The translations under genes were made by a program, and so were the position numbers. A stretch of DNA of 59,248 nt from a virus: positions 1 through 59,248 of IMG/VR virus record IMGVR_UViG_3300047471_000898. One strand, written 5' to 3'. The notes beneath the pieces were generated by a model, which saw nothing but the letters and a program-made list of their open reading frames with translations, did not search any database and had not been told where the DNA came from. Below are positions 16,496 to 23,385 of the stretch, one piece after another (position 1 is the first letter of the stretch; every line of letters begins with the position of its first letter).

Positions 16496-16794
16496 GACGC
16501 CACCCGAAGCGCCGAGCACTCGCACACGACCCGCTCGCAGGCAGGGCACGGCTTGTCAGCCGCGGCGGCCGCGTCGAGGCAGAATTGACAGACCGCTAGA
16601 TCGTCCTCGAGGGCGACGGGCACGCCCTCCAAGCACACGTCGCAGCGCTTCGCGGGCACCTTCCCGGTGCCGTCGCAGGACAGGCACTCGTTGACCTCGA
16701 CGTCATCGGGCGGAGCGCCGAGGGGGGCGCGGCCGATGGCGTGGCAGCCGCCGCCAAGGCAGCGGGGGCAGTCGACGAGAATTGCGCTGCTCAT
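16492..16794 (-). CDS. Multi-zinc-finger protein, first gene of leftward operon (100 aa)
   Basis: ATG at 16794. Cys pairs CPRCLGGGC, CLSCDGTG, CDVC, CQFC and CPAC are spaced like DnaJ zinc domains, giving two or more zinc sites. It is the first gene after the regulatory gap and so is probably expressed earliest in the leftward transcript. The earlier in-frame ATG at 16830 lies inside the promoter region and is not used. Confidence 0.65.
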   Translation of the reverse strand: MSSAILVDCPRCLGGGCHAIGRAPLGAPPDDVEVNECLSCDGTGKVPAKRCDVCLEGVPVALEDDLAVCQFCLDAAAAADKPCPACERVVCECSALRVAS

Positions 16795-16797
16795 GTC

Positions 16798-16857
16798 TAT
16801 ACGTATACGTAATCGGAACGGTTTGCGCAAGCAAAAAGAATCCGGAAACGGATACGC
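16798..16857 (-). promoter_or_regulatory. Leftward early promoter/operator region
   Basis: On the minus strand TTGCGC and TATACG are separated by 17 bases, a weak sigma70-type promoter for the leftward operon. Overlapping dyads are visible: TATACGTATA (16798-16807), TTGCGCAA (16823-16830) and ATCCG-GAAA-CGGAT (16840-16853). The last shares its ATCCG/CGGAT arms with sequences near the repressor, so it is a probable repressor site. Confidence 0.55.
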
Positions 16858-16864
16858 CCCGGAT

Positions 16865-17335
16865 TCAGCCCGCGTTACAGAGGCTTATGACGTCGTACGT
16901 CCCGCTAGAGAACTGGCGATTGATATCGGCGAGGCGCCTCGTAGCGGCCGCGATGGGCACCACAAAGGCATTGGCCACGACTGAGGCCCGCGGGCCTTCT
17001 ACCGCTACCAGGGCGCGAACGGCAGCCTCCGGCATCACCACGGCCCGCGCGATCTCCCGAAGGATGGTGCTCGGCGGGAGGGGGGTTCCCATCATCGCAA
17101 ACCAGACCATGACGACGGCGATCCCCGTCGCCATGCAAAGTTCGCGGCTGTCGAGACCTGCCGGCAGCTGCACGCGCAGGAGTCGGCCCTCTCCGCTCGT
17201 CAGGAGCGTAGGACCGAAGGACACGCGGTCCCTGGGCACGATGGCCAGCAGCAGGGCACCGGGCCCCGGCGGCTCGAGCATCGACGCCTCCGCGCGCTCA
17301 TAAATAAGCCCCGCTACCCTATCCGCATCATGCAT
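16865..17335 (-). CDS. ImmA/IrrE-like protein with degenerate active site (156 aa)
   Basis: Next to the HTH repressor, as ImmA anti-repressor peptidases usually are. The layout is ImmA-like: N-terminal helix, GRLLRVQLPAGLDSRE before the place of HExxH, then ILREIARAVVMPEAAV (like the FAA-LLMP segment), and a VVANAFVVPIAAATRRL end (like LAxxFxVSxxAxxxRL). The metal motif HExxH is absent: the region reads RELCMATGIAVVM. If related, it cannot cleave. ATG 17335 is preferred to 17485, which overlaps the repressor gene. Confidence 0.5.
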   Translation of the reverse strand: MHDADRVAGLIYERAEASMLEPPGPGALLLAIVPRDRVSFGPTLLTSGEGRLLRVQLPAGLDSRELCMATGIAVVMVWFAMMGTPLPPSTILREIARAVVMPEAAVRALVAVEGPRASVVANAFVVPIAAATRRLADINRQFSSGTYDVISLCNAG

Positions 17336-17426
17336 CGACGCCCCCGAACAGCGCTCAGCCAGCCACCTTAGCGGGCGGGTCCGTAGGCGTACACCGTTCC
17401 GGATAGAGAACGCAACCGACAACGAA

Positions 17427-17963
17427 CTAAAATCTGCGTCTCCGTTTCGGATTCGCCGGGGCAGATTGCCCTGATTCGGGCACATCTTCGCCAGTAGTCA
17501 ATTGTGGGGGCTGTCGGCTGGGGGCCGTTGTAACGACCAGGTCGTCGACCGTGTCCGGACCTGCGCGCCCGATCATCTGTCCCATCTTCTTATATAGACG
17601 CGCGAAGTCAGGGCCGCTCAGGCGGCTCAACATCTCGTCGATGTCGTCCGGCTCGAGTCGCTGCGGCAGACTCAGAATGCGGTCGACCGACCAACCGAGA
17701 TACTCGCGCAGCGTGAGCACGAGCTCGATCGTCGGCTTCCGCTTCCCGCTGCGCCAAACGGAGACTGCGCTCTGATGCAGGCCCATGCGTTTAGCCGCAT
17801 GGGAGCTCCGCTTCTCGTCAGGATCCAAGATCGCGATTACGCGCTCAAGCGCATCTTGGATGCTTTTGGTAGCCGTGTCGAGCTGAGCGCGGCGACGACG
17901 CCTTCGCTCGTCTCCCCGCTTGGCCTCATCCGTAGGCATCAAAACAAGCGTAAACGTTGACAC
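17427..17963 (-). CDS. HTH (XRE/cI-like) repressor (178 aa)
   Basis: Residues ~50-95 form an XRE helix-turn-helix (SSHAAKRMGLHQSAVSVWRSGKRKP, TIELVLTLREYLGWSVDRIL). The N-terminus is very basic and the C-terminus is Pro/Gln-rich, with no LexA-type Ser-Lys peptidase, so induction would not be by self-cleavage. GTG 17963 or ATG 17939 may be used. It diverges from the Cro-like gene across a shared operator region, so it is the likely lysogeny repressor. Confidence 0.8.
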   Translation of the reverse strand: MSTFTLVLMPTDEAKRGDERRRRRRAQLDTATKSIQDALERVIAILDPDEKRSSHAAKRMGLHQSAVSVWRSGKRKPTIELVLTLREYLGWSVDRILSLPQRLEPDDIDEMLSRLSGPDFARLYKKMGQMIGRAGPDTVDDLVVTTAPSRQPPQLTTGEDVPESGQSAPANPKRRRRF

Positions 17964-17987
17964 TTATCCGTTCCCGTAAAAAAGCGG

Positions 17988-18015
17988 TTGACGTTCTGTT
18001 CCGTTTCCGTATACA
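17988..18015 (+). promoter_or_regulatory. Rightward promoter pR-like
   Basis: TTGACG (17988-17993) and TATACA (18010-18015) are 16 bases apart, a good sigma70-type promoter. Transcription would start near 18022, leaving about eight bases before the ATG at 18030, so the Cro-like message is nearly leaderless. A GTTCTGT...ACAGAAC dyad (17993-17999, 18013-18019) overlaps it. Confidence 0.7.
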
Positions 18016-18019
18016 GAAC
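17993..18019. promoter_or_regulatory. Operator candidate over the rightward promoter
   Basis: Inverted arms GTTCTGT and ACAGAAC flank a 13-base centre containing TTCCGTTTCCGTAT. A near copy, TATCCGTTCCCGTAA, lies at 17965-17979. Both positions would let a repressor block the promoter or the divergent transcript. Confidence 0.5.
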
Positions 18020-18029
18020 AACCGAGCGC

Positions 18030-18257
18030 ATGCATACTCACCAACGTTTGCGGGCGTGGCGAGGCGACCGGACGCAGAAGGACATCGCTGTCGCGGCCGG
18101 GCTCCATCAGAGCGCCCTTTGCCTGATTGAGCGGGGCGACAAGACCCCGAGCCTAGAGCAGGCCTTCAAGCTGCAGAAAGTCTCACGCGGGCGGATCCGC
18201 GCTGTCGACTGGCTCGACGGTTCGAAGCTCAAGAGTGTGCGCCCTCTCACCGCCTGA
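18030..18257 (+). CDS. Cro-like HTH protein (75 aa)
   Basis: A compact XRE helix-turn-helix (HQRLRAWRGDRTQKDIAVAAGLHQSAL, then LIERGDKTPSLEQAFKLQKV) fills almost the whole protein, as in Cro. The ATG at 18030 is chosen because the promoter spans the earlier in-frame start at 17988. Divergent to the repressor, it probably represses the repressor gene and supports the lytic choice. Its recognition helix (GLHQSA) is almost the same as in the repressor, which suggests that they share operators. Confidence 0.8.
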   Translation: MHTHQRLRAWRGDRTQKDIAVAAGLHQSALCLIERGDKTPSLEQAFKLQKVSRGRIRAVDWLDGSKLKSVRPLTA

Positions 18258-18303
18258 AAGATGCGGGGGAACGCGGTCATCCGCAATGGTGCGCAGACTT
18301 TCA

Positions 18304-18349
18304 GTATCCGGATACGTAACACATAGATGATCTCGGGGCCAGCGGCCCC
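18304..18349. promoter_or_regulatory. Palindromic operator and 5' hairpin before the early operon
   Basis: GTATCCGGATAC (18304-18315) is a perfect 12-bp palindrome sharing ATCCG/CGGAT with the other operator-like sites. GGGGCC-AGC-GGCCCC (18335-18349) can form a short RNA hairpin without a U tract, so it is not a typical terminator. No strong promoter was identified in this 124-base gap. Confidence 0.45.
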
Positions 18350-18381
18350 CATCGAGTGACTCGAGACGATCGGAGACCACC

Positions 18382-18753
18382 ATGTCGAACGAAGGCGAAC
18401 AGAGACTCTTTGCGGGGCTCGTAGGCAATCTAGAGGACGGCCAGCTGGCCAACGACCTCGGCGACGCGCTGCATCGGCTCAACCTGCAGATCCTCAAGCA
18501 GGCAGAGGCCGTCGGCAAAGCGAAGAGCGAGATCACGCTCAAGCTGAAGCTGAGTGCTGACAGCGGCGGCACCGTGCAGATCGACGCCGACTTCAAGGTC
18601 AAGGAGCCGCAGCCGGTGCGAGCTCGCTCGGTGCATTGGCTGAGCAAAGAAGGCCATCTCTGCACGAGCAATCCGAAGCAGACGAAGTTGCCGCTCCGCG
18701 AGGTGCCCAGGGCGCCGGCCGCGAAGCAACCGGGCCAGGCGACGGGCGAGTAA
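18382..18753 (+). CDS. Hypothetical early protein (123 aa)
   Basis: ATG at 18382 after GGAGACCACC. The N-terminal helix (~8-45) is followed by beta strands (SEITLKLKLSADSGGTVQIDADFKV), a small alpha/beta domain, and a basic Pro-rich tail with one Cys. It precedes the DUF2303 gene, as unknown genes of this layout often do. No function assigned. Confidence 0.65.
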   Translation: MSNEGEQRLFAGLVGNLEDGQLANDLGDALHRLNLQILKQAEAVGKAKSEITLKLKLSADSGGTVQIDADFKVKEPQPVRARSVHWLSKEGHLCTSNPKQTKLPLREVPRAPAAKQPGQATGE

Positions 18754-18786
18754 GGCGCGTCACGAACATCGAAAGGGATGACGACA

Positions 18787-19695
18787 ATGAGCGAGCACAA
18801 GACGAAGAGCGAGGCGGAGGCGGTCGAGTCGATCGTGAGGACGAGCGCGCTCGTTCCTACGTTCCACACGGTGACAGGAGACGCGGGGCAGCCTCCGACG
18901 CACTTGGCGACGGTTCCCAACGGAATGCAGCTGGTAAGCGTCGAGGACCACCTGCAAAAAGCTCGCAGCGCCCCGAAGAATCGCGGCGGTACGGCGAGCC
19001 TGACCGACCTTGACTCGTTCATCTCGCACGTGCGTCGGTTCTCCGACGACGACAGCGTGATCTTCCTCGACGAGAATCGCCAGGCGCCGAAGCTCGTCGC
19101 GGTCCTCGACTACAACCGGCAAGGCCCCGAGGGTGCGCCGCGCTTCGGGTGTCACAAGTCGTCCTATGCGTTCCCCGTCTCCGACGAGTGGCGCGCCTGG
19201 ACCTCGAAGAACAAGGCCTGGATGGGCGTCGAGGAGTTCGCCGCGTTCCTCGAGGAGCACCTGATCGACGTGGTCGCCACTCACGGCGAGACGGCCAAGG
19301 ACTTCGCCAAGCTCTTCGGTGTCGACCTGTCGTCGCCGGTCCGGCTGCTCGAACTGTCGAAGGGTCTGTCGATCCACGTCGGCGCTCGCGTCGAGAAGCA
19401 CGTCAACCTGTCGACGGGCGAGGGGCAGGTCCACTTCGCCGAGACGCACCAGGGAGCCGGAGGAACGCAGCTCAAGATTCCCGGCGCGTTCGCCATCGGC
19501 ATTCCAGTCTTTCGCAACGGCCACCCCTACGAGATTCCGGCGCGCCTTCGCTACCGCGTCGCCGGAGGCTCCATCACCTGGGCCTACGACCTGCACCGCT
19601 TCGATGCGGCGTTCGACGAGGCGATCCGGGACGCGGCCGAGAAAGCTGGCGAGGCTACCGGGCGCGCGGTGCTGTTCGGGACGCCTGAGGCATAA
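18787..19695 (+). CDS. DUF2303 family protein (302 aa)
   Basis: The pattern is characteristic of DUF2303/YfdQ phage proteins: NRGGTASLTDLDSFISHVRR, a DYNRQGPEGAPRFGCHKSSY block, SDEWRAW, FAAFLEEHLIDV, a central helical part, and the IPVFRNGHPYEIPARLRYRV block. ATG 18787 is chosen since AAAGGG sits nine bases upstream, while ATG 18778 directly abuts it. Family members are widespread in temperate phages and their role is unknown. Probably expressed early with its upstream neighbour. Confidence 0.8.
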   Translation: MSEHKTKSEAEAVESIVRTSALVPTFHTVTGDAGQPPTHLATVPNGMQLVSVEDHLQKARSAPKNRGGTASLTDLDSFISHVRRFSDDDSVIFLDENRQAPKLVAVLDYNRQGPEGAPRFGCHKSSYAFPVSDEWRAWTSKNKAWMGVEEFAAFLEEHLIDVVATHGETAKDFAKLFGVDLSSPVRLLELSKGLSIHVGARVEKHVNLSTGEGQVHFAETHQGAGGTQLKIPGAFAIGIPVFRNGHPYEIPARLRYRVAGGSITWAYDLHRFDAAFDEAIRDAAEKAGEATGRAVLFGTPEA

Positions 19696-19700
19696 GGCCC

Positions 19701-20030
19701 GTGCGACCCATCATCCTCGAGAGCCCCCTCGCCGGCAACGTCCGGCGAAACACCGCATACGCGCGCGCGGCCATGCGCCACGCCCTCGAGCAGGGCGACG
19801 CGCCGATGGTCTCGCACCTGCTGTACACGCAGTGCCTCGACGACGAGGTGCCCGAAGAGCGCGCCCTCGGCATCGAGGCCGGCCTTTGCTGGGGTCCGAA
19901 GGCGACGGCCACGGTCGTCTACGTCGACCTGGGCGTCAGCCCAGGCATGAAGTTCGGCATCGAGCGCGCGGAGAAAGAGAAGCGGCCCGTCGAGTTCCGG
20001 ACGGTGCCGGGGTGGAAGTGGCCGCAGTGA
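19701..20030 (+). CDS. DUF7768-like phage protein (109 aa)
   Basis: GTG at 19701. The sequence MRPIILESPLAGN, then NTAYARAAMRHALEQGDAP, HLLYTQCLDD, PEERALGIEAG and VVYVDLGVSPGM resembles small Rossmann-like phage proteins related in shape to nucleoside deoxyribosyltransferases. Enzyme activity cannot be claimed. It lies just before the excisionase and integrase genes. Confidence 0.6.
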   Translation: MRPIILESPLAGNVRRNTAYARAAMRHALEQGDAPMVSHLLYTQCLDDEVPEERALGIEAGLCWGPKATATVVYVDLGVSPGMKFGIERAEKEKRPVEFRTVPGWKWPQ

Positions 20031-20069
20031 GCAAGTCACACGAGTCTGCGGAGAGGACGAGGTAGCCCA

Positions 20070-20396
20070 ATGCGTCAGCGCGCCGCCCTTGAGCTGCTCG
20101 ACCGCGGCCTCGCGATGACCCGAGAGGCGGTCCGGCATCTCATCGACCTTCCCGACCCCGAGGAGTGGATCGACCAAAAACGATCCCCCCTCGGGGTGCG
20201 GCGGCACTGCGAGCTCGCGCGCGCCGGGTTGCTCGTGGGGGCGCGCAAGGACGGCGGGCGGTGGTTCGTGAAGCGAAAGCACCTCGACGCGTACCTCGAC
20301 GCGCAGGAAGCGCCGAACCCCGAGCACGCGGAGCAGGCGCAGATCATGGCGTTTCGCGCGCGCCCGTCTGGGCGAAGGAAGGAGGCCGCACGATGA
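20070..20396 (+). CDS. Excisionase-like DNA-binding protein (108 aa)
   Basis: Residues ~35-75 form a MerR/Xis-like winged helix (PLGVRRHCELARAGLLVGARKDGGRWFVKRKHLDAYL), in which the protein binds and bends DNA. It lies two genes upstream of the integrase in the same transcript, the usual place for a directionality factor. The tail is basic. The role is inferred from domain type and location. Confidence 0.65.
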   Translation: MRQRAALELLDRGLAMTREAVRHLIDLPDPEEWIDQKRSPLGVRRHCELARAGLLVGARKDGGRWFVKRKHLDAYLDAQEAPNPEHAEQAQIMAFRARPSGRRKEAAR

Positions 20397-20614
20397 AACA
20401 GGGAACGATGGGACGCCGCGTGATGATCGTGTTCGAGGAGACCGGCGGCGCTGGCTTCAACGTGTACCTCGAGGGCCAGACCAAAGGCATCCGCGTCGAC
20501 GCTCCCGGAGACGACCTGTCCCCAGCGGACTTCTACGCAAGCAGGATGCTCGTTGTCGTCGTCGCCCGCCTTGCCGAGGTCGGGGCATTCCGATCCGCGG
20601 GGCAGCGATCGTGA
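20393..20614 (+). CDS. Hypothetical protein between xis and int (73 aa)
   Basis: ATG 20393 overlaps the previous stop, and the stop overlaps the integrase GTG. Beta-rich N-terminal half (RRVMIVFEETGGAGFNVYLEG) then a helix (ADFYASRMLVVVVARLAEV). Tightly coupled to integrase; no family recognised. Confidence 0.6.
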   Translation: MKQGTMGRRVMIVFEETGGAGFNVYLEGQTKGIRVDAPGDDLSPADFYASRMLVVVVARLAEVGAFRSAGQRS

Positions 20615-22140
20615 GCGCCCGTCGCCCCGGCTCCGCCCAGGTCGTGCGCGGCCGCGTCTACGGCCGCTTCTGGTTCGGCGAGGAGCGCGAGAGCGTTCCC
20701 ATGCCTGGCGTGCGCGCCTCCGATCCCGACGCCGTGCGCGCCCGCTGCGAGCTCGTGGCCGACACGATCGCGCGCCTGGCCGCGGCGGGCCGGGTTGACC
20801 GCGCGCGCGACTTCGCCGTGCAGCTCGGCGCCGCCACGAGCCAGAAGGGCCTGACCGCCATCGACCGCACGATCGAGACGTTCCTGAAAGAGAGCGGGCC
20901 GGTCGGCGATGGCATCACGGTCCGCCAGTTCGGCGAGCGCTGGACGGGGGGCGAGCTCGCTCGGATGTACCCCGACCATGTGCGCAAGAAGGCTACCGCC
21001 GACGACGACCGGTGCCTTCTCGAGCAGTACGTCTACCCGCTCATCGGGTCGACGCCCGTGCGCGCCGTGGAGCTTTCCGACGGCGAGAAGGTAATGCAGG
21101 CCGTCCCGCACACGCTCTCCCGGGCCCGCCGACGGCACGTCGCCCAGGCGATGCACCGGCTTCTCGCGCTCGCCGTGTACCCGGCGAAGCTCCTGAGGGC
21201 CCACCCCTTCCCCCGTGGCTTCCTGCCGAAGCTGGGGGGCGAGAAGGCGAAGCAGTACCTCTACCCCGACGAAGACGCGAAGCTGATGGGATGCGTGCAC
21301 ATCCCGATCGACTACCGGCTCTTCTACGGGATGCTCGACCGTGAGGGGATGCGCCTGAGCGAAGGGCGCCTGCTCGAGTGGGCCGACATCGACCTTCTCC
21401 GCGGCGTCGTGCGCCTGGACGAGAACAAGACCGACGAGCCCCGCTCGTGGGTACTCGACCCGGGCGTGGTCGCCGCCCTGAAGCGCTGGCGCGAGGCCCG
21501 TCCTGACCTGCTGCGGCCCTTCGACGGCGTCGACGACCACCATCCGGCCGCCCGCTTCCGGGACGAGCACCTGACCCGCGCCGGCATCGACCGGCCCGAG
21601 CTCTTCGAGTCGACCGAGGCCCGCAAGCGCATCCGCGTGCACGACCTGCGGGCGACGTTCGTGACGGTGTCGCTGGCGAACGGCAAGACCGAGACGTGGG
21701 TGCAGGACCGGACCGGGCACAAGTCGACCCTGATGATCGCCCGCTACCGCCGGGCGGCGCGGACACTGGCAGAGCTCGCCCTCGGGCCGCTACAGCCGCT
21801 CGGCGACGTCCTGGTGTGGGAGTACGTGCCGCCGCCGGCTGGGCAAACAGGTGTCAAACGGGACGGGTCGAAAGTGGTGGCCCCTGCGGGATTTGAACCC
21901 GCACGCCGCAAAGCGGCCACGGATTTTAAATCGGCGGTGGCGTCGTCGGGCGGTGCGCCACGTCGTGAATCGCAGTCAGAGACGACGTCCGACGACGTGC
22001 CATTAGGATCGTTTGCAGGTCGTTTGACAGATCAGCTCCTCGACCGGGGCGCACGCGACCTGCACCAGATTCGCACGGACTGGAGCGCCTTCGAAGTCGC
22101 TGGCGAGGCCATGGATCCGGAGCACGGAGGGTCGTCGTGA
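20611..22140 (+). CDS. int: Tyrosine integrase, attP inside the 3' end (509 aa)
   Basis: Catalyses site-specific recombination between attP and a host tRNA gene. Catalytic residues are visible: Arg248 (GMRLSEGR), Lys273, His344 and Arg347 (HDLR), His370 (TGHKS) and nucleophile Tyr379 (ARYRRAAR). An N-terminal SAM-like core-binding domain spans ~95-200. The region after residue ~421 is translated antisense tRNA (APAGFEPARRKAATDFKSA) and beyond; it is not a conserved domain. Integration at attP would replace this tail with host sequence. Confidence 0.92.
   Translation: MSARRPGSAQVVRGRVYGRFWFGEERESVPMPGVRASDPDAVRARCELVADTIARLAAAGRVDRARDFAVQLGAATSQKGLTAIDRTIETFLKESGPVGDGITVRQFGERWTGGELARMYPDHVRKKATADDDRCLLEQYVYPLIGSTPVRAVELSDGEKVMQAVPHTLSRARRRHVAQAMHRLLALAVYPAKLLRAHPFPRGFLPKLGGEKAKQYLYPDEDAKLMGCVHIPIDYRLFYGMLDREGMRLSEGRLLEWADIDLLRGVVRLDENKTDEPRSWVLDPGVVAALKRWREARPDLLRPFDGVDDHHPAARFRDEHLTRAGIDRPELFESTEARKRIRVHDLRATFVTVSLANGKTETWVQDRTGHKSTLMIARYRRAARTLAELALGPLQPLGDVLVWEYVPPPAGQTGVKRDGSKVVAPAGFEPARRKAATDFKSAVASSGGAPRRESQSETTSDDVPLGSFAGRLTDQLLDRGARDLHQIRTDWSAFEVAGEAMDPEHGGSS
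21852..22029. other. attP region: tRNA-Leu 3' core with flanking arm-type repeats
   Basis: The core at 21875-21933 is the reverse complement of a tRNA 3' half. TGTCAAACG (21852-21860) and its inverse CGTTTGACA (22021-22029) flank it, with extra CAAACAG and CGTTTG copies next to them. This is the arrangement of integrase arm sites around a core. Strand exchange is expected in the tRNA anticodon or T-loop region. Confidence 0.7.
21875..21933 (-). other. Partial tRNA-Leu(TAA) sequence (attachment core, not a functional tRNA)
   Basis: Read on the minus strand: anticodon loop TTTAAAA (anticodon TAA), a long class II variable arm, T-arm GCGGG-TTCAAAT-CCCGC, acceptor strand AGGGGCC, A, and encoded CCA. 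The 5' half of the tRNA is missing: matching to an anticodon stem stops after two bases. It restores the host gene on integration. Confidence 0.8.
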
Positions 22141-22544
22141 CGGCCGCCCAATGCACCGGCGCGGCGTCGTTCCAAGGCGGTCGTACGTCCGAGGGACGCC
22201 CATTGTGGCTCTGCTCCCACTGCCACCGCGTGGCGGTGTGGGACGACGGGTGGAGCTACTTCGGCCGACTCGCCTGCAAGCGAGACCACGAGCCGTGCAT
22301 CGAGTTCGTCGCGTGCTCGGAAGCGTGCCGTGTCGCCATCGAGGCGTCCAAGGGACTTCGAAAGCCGAGCGGGGAGGCACCCAAGGCCAAAGCGCGCCGA
22401 GGGGCCGTCGATCCGCGTGAGGAAGAAACCGCGGGGACGTCCGCGGGGGCCACGTCCGGGGGTCTGTCGGCCTCCCCGGCGGCCCTTTGGTCACCCCGAG
22501 CGGCCGCGATGGTCGCCGGTCTGCTCGCAGCGGGGTCGTCGTGA
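22137..22544 (+). CDS. Zinc-finger protein (135 aa)
   Basis: GTG 22137 overlaps the integrase stop. CSHCH and later CSEACR, with nearby Trp and His, indicate a treble-clef-like zinc site in the N-terminal half. The C-terminal half is Ala/Gly/Pro-rich and probably disordered, ending in a hydrophobic stretch. Function unknown. Confidence 0.55.
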   Translation: MTAAQCTGAASFQGGRTSEGRPLWLCSHCHRVAVWDDGWSYFGRLACKRDHEPCIEFVACSEACRVAIEASKGLRKPSGEAPKAKARRGAVDPREEETAGTSAGATSGGLSASPAALWSPRAAAMVAGLLAAGSS

Positions 22545-22900
22545 CCGGCCCCCGACGCGGCCGCGTGGCCATGCTGGCGGCCCTCGCGGCGATGCTGCTG
22601 CCGCCGATCCGCGACGAGCGGCTCGAGCCCGTCGCACTGGTGCCCGAGCCGGAGCCGCGGCGCCATCCGCCGCGCGACGTGGTGGGCCCGATCGTGCTCG
22701 GCCCTGACGACACTGTCACCTACTTGCAACTTGCCGGTGAGCCGGCCCCACTCTTCCCTCCGCCCCAGCCCCGCTTCGTGATGGCGCCGCCGCGTGACTG
22801 CACCTGCGGCGCGTCCGGTGACCCCGCCTGCAAGTACCACGGGCCGCAGCTGCGGAAGCTCGCACGACGGGCGGCGCGGGCACGGAAGGGGGGTGCCTGA
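22541..22900 (+). CDS. Hypothetical protein with C-terminal zinc motif (119 aa)
   Basis: GTG 22541, four-base overlap with the previous stop. A short hydrophobic N-terminus (AMLAALAAMLLPP) is followed by a Pro-rich linker and a C-terminal CTCGASGDPACKYH metal motif with a basic tail. No family recognised. Confidence 0.5.
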   Translation: MTGPRRGRVAMLAALAAMLLPPIRDERLEPVALVPEPEPRRHPPRDVVGPIVLGPDDTVTYLQLAGEPAPLFPPPQPRFVMAPPRDCTCGASGDPACKYHGPQLRKLARRAARARKGGA

Positions 22901-23385
22901 TGGTCGCCGATGTCACCCCGCAGGCCGCCCCCTTCGAGGCGGCGAACACGTACCGCGGCTGGCTCCCGACCGAGCGCCGGATCATCGCACCACTGCTCCA
23001 GTCGAAGCACGAGATCGACGCAATCGTCGACGGGTCTCTCGACGACCTGCGCGCGCACATCCGCCGACGCGTGGCCGAGCTGCGGATCGACGCGACGGCG
23101 CTCCCCTTCGACGACCTGGTCTTCGAGGAGTGCTCCGACGGCGTCGCCATCTCGGCGCGCATGCTCGTCCCCGACCGCGACGTGCTCGACCACCTCGAGT
23201 GGTCGCAGATCTGGCGGACCGTCGTCATCGTTTGGCCCGCGCTGAAGATGAACGGCCCAGACTACCTGATTCGCGCGATGCGCGAACTGATGGCGTCGAT
23301 CCTCGCGCACGAGGTCGACGAGAGCATCGCCGACGGCGGCGAGCGCGTGTTCGACCCGCACCGGCCCCTGAGGTCCTCGCCATGA
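22900..23385 (+). CDS. Hypothetical alpha/beta protein (161 aa)
   Basis: ATG 22900 overlaps the upstream stop by one base. Acidic, with helices RRIIAPLLQSKHEIDAIVDG and DYLIRAMRELMASILAHEV, and a central strand pair. No motif recognised. It belongs to the rightward early operon and is coupled to the J-domain gene. Confidence 0.6.
   Translation: MVADVTPQAAPFEAANTYRGWLPTERRIIAPLLQSKHEIDAIVDGSLDDLRAHIRRRVAELRIDATALPFDDLVFEECSDGVAISARMLVPDRDVLDHLEWSQIWRTVVIVWPALKMNGPDYLIRAMRELMASILAHEVDESIADGGERVFDPHRPLRSSP

Noticed and set aside
20027-20065. 12-codon frame after the DUF7768-like gene
   Set aside because: Too short, no motif, and the region reads as an ordinary gap before the excisionase-like gene.
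21875-21960. A functional phage tRNA gene
   Set aside because: Only the 3' half of a tRNA-Leu can be formed; the D-arm and 5' acceptor strand are absent.
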